From contig CM032669.1 in the NCBI GenBank assembly GCA_019095985.1, forward strand, positions 8,998,348 through 9,062,347: a DNA stretch of 64,000 bases. Reading direction: 5' to 3'. The stretch is from Streblospio benedicti. Lineage: Eukaryota > Annelida > Polychaeta > Spionida > Spionidae. Below, one piece after another: positions 56,945-64,000 of this stretch. Each line of letters starts with the position of its first letter. Position 1 is the first letter of the stretch. Position numbers and translations under genes: made by a program. The notes under the pieces were generated by a model. It was not told where the DNA came from. It saw nothing but the letters and a program-made list of their open reading frames with translations, and made no database searches.

Positions 56945-59900
56945 TCAATAAATATCATTTAGCTTGATGAGGTTCCCTTTAAAATGCCTTAAAAATGGCT
57001 TAAAATAGGACGCCCCCAGGGTGATGCTTCGCAGGGCCAGTAATATTTCAGAAGGGCCAGTAAAGATTTCAAAATACTGGCTCTTGTGGCCACTAAATTT
57101 GGGCTACTTCCCATTTTTTGTCACTGTTTCCCCCATATCTTACTGACCTACATGATCTTCAAAACTGCTATTTTCATAGTGTAACTAGCTATACCCAGCC
57201 AGCTGTGCAGTGGCAGTACAGTCTGGGGCGCAACCCCCACTCCAGATTTGACGAGATTTCAGGTGTTAACTGTACTCATGGACTCAATGGAGAGCACTAC
57301 CACAGTGCAAAAAACCATCTAAACGATTCTCATTTAGAGTTCTGCTTATCTCTGGTATTATTATGTGGGTCAAAGTTAGAGCTTACTGAGTATAAAGCTT
57401 TCATTTTCACATTTCAAATTCAAAATGTTCATGCTGTAGATTTTAAATTGGAAATGGTCATGTATAGTGTATAATTTATTTAAGAACATTGGATCATCTT
57501 GCATATTGGTTGCATATAATCTTTTATTGAATCATACTTTATAGTGCTTTTATTTGTTTTTAATTAGTCCCTGCTACATTTAACCTCACAGAGAATTTTA
57601 CAAATGTAAATTAGAAACCAGTAAATAAGTGAAGTAATACAGTGTGGGGGCAAAAGGTCAATTTAATTTAACATCATATTTTATAATGAATATTGAAATA
57701 TGCACGTGTTTTAATGGTGACCAATCATTGGTGTTAAAAGTGAATGGAAACAATTTGTGAAATATATAGTTACACCTTCATTAGATGAACATCTTGCTCA
57801 AGTAGAGACTTCATATATTTTATTTTACAAAATTAACTCAAAGGACCTACACAAAAACAAGTATCACTATAGATGTATAGTTCAAGTTGTGAAGTTAATG
57901 AATGAAGGAACAGATACATTGGGAATAGCAATGTATAACAAATTAATTATTCATATCTTTTACTTTCCCTGCCGAATTGTTATCTGCCCCCGGGCTAATG
58001 CTTACAGCGGACCAATTGATAAATTAAGGAAGACATGTGTCCGTCTTTTTGATCTTGAAAATGTTGATATAGATAAGTCGAGCTAATAATCGCCTTCCTC
58101 TATGATAGATTACATGATAATTGAATTGTAATATTAAACACAAATGGAGGATAGGTTGAAAATTTTATTTACTAAAATAGGACACTATATTGCCAATATT
58201 CTAATTATTTGTGTCACATTATTTTGCCTGTAATAGAACATTTGTCAATAGTTAGATACAGTACAGTAAACTGATAAAGTTAAGAATATTATGTTCTTAT
58301 GCATTTAACCCACATTCAACTGGGTGAAATACCATAGTAATTTGGTTGTGAAGAAAAAATGTTGGAGGTCTCTAGGACATTGTAAATTGTATCCAACACC
58401 TAATGTCTAGACATAATGACATGCATGTCTTATGCAAAGAAACAAATGAATGAACTTTTCAATTCTATAACCATATGATATGTGATACCGCTTAAGTACA
58501 ATGTAATGAGCATAAAAGTAGAGATCACTTCCTTTTGTGTAATTCTTCGCCAATGTATAGTGTTTGAAAGCCCCACAAGTAGTAAAATCTATAAGACCGC
58601 AGACAAATAGGTCTTGTGCCTCGTTCCCATATCTATGTCGTCGTTGAGGGTATCCAAGGAGGCCATCAACACAGCTAAGTGTAGCATTTAAAGAGCTGGC
58701 TGCAGGCACATTATATGTCACAATTCCAGCTACTGTGCTAAGAGTAATTGTGCATTAGATATAATTTCAGTCACAAGGTAAGATTCTTCCTTACTTTCTG
58801 TTAAAGCAAATAGTGTAAACGCGCAATAGGGATTTTATTTGCACTTTTAAGTATTTATTGGATCACCATGCATGTGTTGTACGGTAAGTTTTGTTTATCA
58901 GTGGTGAAGCACATCTTTATCTTAGATCATCATTTGATTGTTATGACACGGTGATAGCTTGAAGAATTATTATTATATTTTGTCTACAATTTTTAGTGAT
59001 CATAAATTGATCAACCAAAAGTTAAAAACAACAACAAATAAGCTATGTTTGTGAAAAAAACATATCTTGAATATGAGAGGTTACACTAATGTAGTATAGA
59101 TGTGCTTTGTATATAAAATCTGAAGTATTTATTTCAATTTTTGAATCAGTGATAGGCAGCATTATAGATTGTCATTCTTACAATTCCCTTCCCTCCATGT
59201 ACTAGCGGATTTACATGGGGTGGGGAGACTTAGTTATATATGTGAAGCTTCATTGTGAAAGTTTAGCCCCCTCAATGCAAATTCATAAATTGAAAATTAT
59301 CATATTAATAATTTGAGGGGGCCAAACTTTCACACTGAAGGACTTAACATGAAAACATTATGCATAGAACATATCAATGTTTGTTAATTGGTTTGGTGAT
59401 TTTGTATTATTTGATTGTTCATTGATGACACGTGAATCTAATATAAAAAACAATTCTATACCATGTGGATATCATATAACTAAAAACTGAAGTTGAAAAG
59501 TAGGATGAAAATAGTGAAGAATCCATCCATTTGGCAGTTTAATGCATAATGCCCACATTTTTATGCTGAAAATTAATACTTTTTATTGGCTATGCTGTGA
59601 AGTTGAAACCGGTCGCACTTCATAAAAAAAGTTGATATATGCTAATCTGGTTTTCATATGTACATGATCACATCCTGTGAATTTTAATGTCAGCAACCAG
59701 TGAAACTTAATGCAACTCCGGATTGAGTGATTTCACTAGGCCAAAGGAGTGAATGCAAATAGTGCAGAAGGACAAATTGATGTAGAGTAAATATATAGGT
59801 TTGTCTTGATGGTACAGTTTTATTACATTGCTACCATGCATGTTGTTCAAATATGATATGATACATTAATACATATTCATATAGAGAGAGTAATAGTTCA

Positions 59901-61391
59901 TTAATCTTTTTCTGAAGGTATATCAAGGTAATAAGGGAGATGCTTGTTGGGATCTTCTGTTGGTATTCAAAGGTTACCAATTCTTATTCTTCCTTTAATA
60001 TCCTTACAATGTAAGCAATTGGTAAAAGGGTGTACAATGATTTTTTCACCTCAAGTTAGTGAGAAAATGATAAGAAAAAATTGAGCAAACATTTAGTTGG
60101 CTTTAACATCAGCAGCACAAGGTTTGAGAAACTATATAAACTAATTGTCAATTGAAAAGAAAACAATGCATGAAAATATATGGAATTCTACATTTGCTTT
60201 GGATATACGATAATCGTGCTTGAATTTCTTCGTAAAGAATCTGTTATATTGCATAACATGATAAATCTTCAAACTCTTTCTAAAAGACTGGTTAGTATAT
60301 GATTTGGTCGTGGTTATTGATCTGTCTGTTTGCTAATGGTCTCTGCTTGACACAATACGCCAATAGATCCTTTTGCCAGTGCGCTTTTGTTGTTGGACAT
60401 AATAGGCTTTGGGAGCATAACGCAAAGATATATCAAAGTGCTCACTACTATTTAACAATCAACTTTATGGGTAGGAAGTGAGCCAGGTAACCAAGCAAAT
60501 TATTGTTGCAATAAAGGAGTAGCATTTAAATAATGCATTTGATATTGACATCGCTTCCACCTTCAACTTAAGTATACTGTCCGTATATCATTTATGTATA
60601 GAGTTCATTGGTACATATACATTGACAAAGGTGTGTTGGAATTATGAATAGCTGGCATTAATACTCCACAAACGATATATTGATATAGACGAAGAAATAT
60701 ATGGTGGATTTGGTACATGCATATATATTGATAAGGTACCGGGTAAATTTGATTGTAAAATGCCTACATATATGATGAGTATAGAAAATGAGAAAATGCT
60801 GTACATTTTGTTGCTAAGTTAGAATTTGCATGGTTTTAAGCGTGTTTTATTCCAAACATGGAATTAATTGACTGTAAATCTTCATTGATTATTGGGGGCA
60901 AGTTTTCCACTTTGTTTGATTGGTTGAACAATTTAACACTATTAGAGAATCAATAGACGTAGTAGTTTATGATATGGATTACATGAAAGTTGCAATGGAT
61001 CGAATCAAGGAACTTAGCTCAGCGTTGCCCACTCTACTACATGTGGTAACTGTGGGCATTAAACTTAGTAACCCTCATAATTATGTGGTAGTTTCCTTGT
61101 ATTTCTGCTTACAACTATAAATGATCTCAGTGTTTCATTGAAGAAGTAGTCATCTCTTTTTTATTGCCAGAAGAAAATGAGTTAGATTAACTTATTCTTC
61201 GAATCGAGTGGGTGTTTTCAGGGCACTGGACTTTTTAGATTTAGGTTATAGTAATTTCGAACAAAGTATTCGACATTACAGGCTGCATTGTTGATTACAG
61301 ATCAATGGAGAATGTCAGATGTCAGTGTATGTTATTAAAGAACCTTTATTAATTAGATGTTGTTTTTGATGTTGAGTTTTTTCTATTTCAG
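56945..61391. other. Gene-poor region upstream of tektin-3
   Basis: AT-rich with no supported gene. Frames at 57118-57474, 57757-58086, 58407-58721 (minus) and 60920-61120 are open for 66-118 codons but show no domain and no convincing exon boundaries. A foldback sequence lies at 59256-59337. Confidence 0.4.
59256..59337. repeat. Foldback sequence, arms of about 21 bp
   Basis: 'gtgaaagtttagccccctca' and 'ttgagggggccaaactttca' are near-perfect complements separated by an AT-rich loop. This is probably a MITE terminus pair. Confidence 0.65.
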
Positions 61392-61410
61392 ATTGACATT
61401 GTGACCAATC

Positions 61411-64000
<2,590 letters not shown>

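Noticed and set aside
57118-57474. 118-codon plus-strand frame
   Set aside because: Longest frame in the gene-poor part, but its residues show no family pattern; splice sites around a possible short exon were not convincing.
57757-58086. 109-codon plus-strand frame
   Set aside because: Open, but with no recognised domain, no clear acceptor or donor, and AT-rich codons typical of chance frames here.
60920-61120. 66-codon frame with a helical look (DVVVYDMDYMKVAMDRIKEL)
   Set aside because: Composition is suggestive, but there is no partner exon or homology, and tektin-3 already has its own start 290 bp downstream.

Overview
The window is animal nuclear DNA. Genes are split by GT-AG introns, intergenic DNA is AT-rich, and there are several tRNA-derived SINE families, LINE relics, terminal-inverted-repeat elements and a DIRS-type relic. 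Two scaffold gaps of about 100 N are present. ANKMY2, ST13/Hip, tektin-3 and Mog1/RANGRF homologues point to a ciliated invertebrate metazoan; I cannot name the species.

Layout. 1-147: probable first exon of a gene running off the left edge on the minus strand. 2.1-3.2 kb: GC-rich minus-strand gene for a secreted/membrane protein with a LamG-like (concanavalin-A-like) fold, with one apparent frame break. 3.9-6.7 kb: degenerate repeats and a small coiled-coil gene or gene fragment. 7.18-7.95 kb: intact single-exon BTB gene with a good TATA box. 8.2-9.55 kb: decayed LINE. 9.8-11.2 kb: decayed ankyrin-repeat gene interrupted by a SINE. 11.2-19.4 kb: gene-poor, with SINEs, TIR elements, a second LINE relic and microsatellites. 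20.2-21.5 kb: intact intronless ST13 (Hip) on the minus strand. 22.0-38.0 kb: ANKMY2, 14 coding exons predicted here, 463 residues, head-to-head with ST13. 38.2-48.6 kb: an imperfect tandem duplication carrying two copies of a Mog1/RANGRF first exon, one Mog1 second exon, a 31-bp minisatellite and a long palindrome. 49.9-50.1 kb: one orphan exon-like ORF. 50.1-61.4 kb: almost gene-free. 61.4 kb to the right edge: the 5' half of a tektin-3 gene, five coding exons, continuing beyond the window.

Function. Hip is an Hsp70 co-chaperone; ANKMY2 (DAF-25 family) works in delivery of cyclases to cilia; tektin-3 is a structural protein of ciliary doublet microtubules; Mog1 binds Ran. ANKMY2 and tektin-3 share a ciliary theme, but no operon is implied. 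ST13 and ANKMY2 probably share one short bidirectional promoter. The features most worth a second look are the tandemly repeated splice donor in ANKMY2, the GC-AG intron in tektin-3, the Mog1 exon lying inside a foldback element within a tandem duplication, the intronless ST13, and SINEs with inverted tails.
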